A DNA stretch of 64,000 nucleotides from Qipengyuania_B sp965214525 (GTDB taxonomy: Bacteria; Pseudomonadota; Alphaproteobacteria; Sphingomonadales; Sphingomonadaceae). The first letter of the stretch is position 1. Each line of letters begins with the position of its first letter. Below, in pieces: positions 62,495 through 64,000 of the stretch. The stretch covers positions 2,232,001 to 2,296,000 of the forward strand of contig OZ243959.1 in the NCBI GenBank assembly GCA_965214525.1. Reading direction: 5' to 3'. The notes below the pieces were generated by a model that searched no databases, had not been told where the DNA came from, and saw only the letters and a list, made by a program, of their open reading frames with translations. A program made the translations under genes and the position numbers.

Positions 62495-64000
62495 TCAACA
62501 GCCTTGCGGGTCGGCGTCGCAAGAGGCTTCGCGGATCGCGCGGAATTCATCGCCCGGCATCCATTGCGGAAAGCTTTCGGAGTTCCCCAGCGCCCGACCG
62601 ATCCGGTAGAACAATTGCAGGTCGTTCATCACGCCGGACCAATCCCAATTAGGATCGAACTCGTCCTGCGGGCCGTGATACCGGTTCTCGGTGTAATCCT
62701 TGGCGACCAGTTCGCCTGCCGCGCGGCCGCCTTCGATCAAATCCTCGCCGCCATCGACATACAGCATGGGCACCCCGCGCTTGGCGAAAGCGAAGTGGTC
62801 GGAGCGATAGTAGTAGCCCTTCTCCGGCGTCGCTTCGAGCGTCGCCACCCGGCCAAGATCATTCAGTGCGGCATTCAGGAACTCGTCCAGCTGGCTTTTG
62901 CCGCCGCCAACCACAGTGACATCGTTTGCCGGCCCGGCGACAAGAAAGGCGTCCATGTTGATCCCGCCGACCGTCTTGCTGAGGGGAAAGACCGGGTTCG
63001 CCGCGTAATAATCCGCACCTAGGAGACCGGATTCCTCGGCAGTAACAGCTAGAAAGACCTGGCTGCGCTCTGTTGGTCCGGCCTTTGTATGCGCTGCACC
63101 CAAGGCGACAAGCGCGGCTGTGCCGGTCGCGTTGTCGACCGCGCCGTTGCAGATATTGTCGCCCGTCTCGTCCGGCGTGCAGATCCCCAGGTGATCCCAA
63201 TGCGCCGTGTGCATCACGTATTCGTCCGGCCGTGCACTGCCGGGCAGCATGGCGATCACGTTGCGGGACTGAAACTTGCGGATATCGTTGGCGAAGCTGG
63301 TCGAAGCGGTGAGGCCTAGCGGGATGGCGCGAAAGCCTTGCCGCTTCGCCAGGGCGGAAAGCTGCCCTAGGTCGCGCCCGGCGGCCTGCACGATCCGTTC
63401 GGCAACATTCTTCTGCACCCAGCCGTTCATTTGCGTGAGCGGCGGAGCATCGGCTCCCCGCTGGGCATAGGCCTGCGGACCGGACCAGCTCGATTCGACG
63501 ACGTTCCAGCCATAGGCGGCCGGGAAGGTGTCATGCACGATCAACGCAGCCGCCGCACCCTGCCGGGCGGCCTCTTCGTATTTATAGGTCCAGCGACCGT
63601 AATACGTCATCGCCCGGCCGCCAAACGGGCCGTCCAGCGTGTCCATCTCGTAATCCGGATCGTTGACGAGGATCACTGCTGTCTTGCCGCGCATGTCGAC
63701 GCCCACATAATCGTTCCAGCCGCGTTCGGGCGCGTTGATGCCATAGCCGACGAACACCAGTTCACTATTCGCGATAGCGGTTTGCTGATCCTCGCGATAA
63801 GTCACTCCGACCCATTGATCCGCGTAATCGAAGCTTAAATTCGTGTTCGGCCCGTTCACCGATAGCGGCGCAAAATCCTTGCCGGTGATCTCCACCAGCG
63901 GCACGTCCTGTACCCAAGAGCCGTTATTGCCGGGTTGCAGCCCCGCCTCGCGAAACTGTTCGATCAGAAAGGCAACGGTCTTTTCTTCGCCCGGTGTCCC
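62495..64000 (-). CDS. M28-family metallopeptidase (5' end outside the window)
   Basis: A minus-strand frame is open from the right window edge to the stop at 62495, so the N-terminus is missing. The first visible residues, GTPGEEKTVAFLIEQFREAG, fit the start of an M28 exopeptidase. The metal site is intact: VMHTAHWDHLG (His), GAVDNATGTAALVAL (bridging Asp), VTAEESGLLGADYY (Glu pair), INMDAFL (Asp) and YRSDHFAFAKRG (His). Inserted between is a PA-type domain (DYVGVDMRGKTAVILVND). It trims peptides, probably after export. A GTG near 63904 is only an internal codon, and the frame continues beyond it. Confidence 0.9.
   Translation of the reverse strand, partial: GTPGEEKTVAFLIEQFREAGLQPGNNGSWVQDVPLVEITGKDFAPLSVNGPNTNLSFDYADQWVGVTYREDQQTAIANSELVFVGYGINAPERGWNDYVGVDMRGKTAVILVNDPDYEMDTLDGPFGGRAMTYYGRWTYKYEEAARQGAAAALIVHDTFPAAYGWNVVESSWSGPQAYAQRGADAPPLTQMNGWVQKNVAERIVQAAGRDLGQLSALAKRQGFRAIPLGLTASTSFANDIRKFQSRNVIAMLPGSARPDEYVMHTAHWDHLGICTPDETGDNICNGAVDNATGTAALVALGAAHTKAGPTERSQVFLAVTAEESGLLGADYYAANPVFPLSKTVGGINMDAFLVAGPANDVTVVGGGKSQLDEFLNAALNDLGRVATLEATPEKGYYYRSDHFAFAKRGVPMLYVDGGEDLIEGGRAAGELVAKDYTENRYHGPQDEFDPNWDWSGVMNDLQLFYRIGRALGNSESFPQWMPGDEFRAIREASCDADPQGC

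Noticed and set aside
1..64000. CRISPR arrays and complete insertion sequences
   Set aside because: No regular repeat-spacer pattern and no transposase gene were seen on either strand.

Overview
The window is GC-rich (roughly 60-65%), densely packed DNA that looks like the chromosome of a sphingomonadal alphaproteobacterium. An Erythrobacteraceae-type marine or soil genus is my best guess. The signs are many ATGA/GTGA/TTGA-overlapping operons, a very large NAD-glutamate dehydrogenase, a POT transporter next to paired amidohydrolases, ihfB beside tRNA-Leu, and a CYP153-like P450. The species assignment is inference from gene content only.

Left edge (1-1114): the end of an integrated element. 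An integrase gene runs off the left edge. It is followed by the 3' half of a tRNA-Arg(CCG) gene, which is the attachment-site repeat, and by the decayed tail of a sterol desaturase-type gene. Region 1115-9658 is a polysaccharide locus: an ABC exporter diverges from a tightly coupled operon of four family-2 glycosyltransferases (one fused to a methyltransferase), a NodB-type deacetylase and galE. Region 9741-14492 is a four-gene tripartite efflux operon (outer-membrane lipoprotein, MacA-like adaptor, ATPase, MacB-like permease). It diverges from a diacylglycerol-kinase-like gene coupled to a nucleotidyltransferase-like gene.

Region 17130-19556 is the most interesting part. It is a compact, minus-strand RiPP-type cluster of a PqqD-like recognition protein, a 52-aa precursor that is too short to stand out in gene calls, and an asparagine-synthetase-like enzyme. 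The precursor has a lasso-type leader motif, but its Gly-rich tail has no Asp or Glu to close a lasso ring. No leader protease lies beside it. Housekeeping genes follow: rpe, a heparinase-like gene, purH, a small membrane protein coupled to msrA, a Fur-family regulator and dxs.

Region 27508-40169 holds a decayed histidine kinase, NnrU, a thioesterase, an HxlR regulator, an active/inactive amidohydrolase pair with a POT peptide transporter and GntR regulator, ihfB, tRNA-Leu(UAA), a two-PilZ gene broken by one stop codon, and a FAD enzyme/GtrA/GT-C membrane-protein operon. Region 40181-56494 holds msrB, a CYP153-like P450 behind a perfect 20-bp inverted repeat, an ABC-2 exporter, queG, a ferredoxin reductase, NAD-GDH, an LLM flavin enzyme, a frameshifted TPR gene, a hydrolase, an M48 protease and a DUF898 protein.

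The right end (56684-64000) carries a Tat-exported PhoD-type phosphatase and thrS. Upstream of thrS is a 23-codon leader with seven consecutive Thr codons and mutually exclusive GC-rich hairpins, which looks like a threonine-responsive attenuator. After thrS come a TauE/SafE-type permease, an agmatine deiminase-type gene with a clear intrinsic terminator, and an M28 peptidase cut by the window edge. Several genes (sterol desaturase, histidine kinase, PilZ, TPR) are broken, so gene decay is a theme of this stretch.
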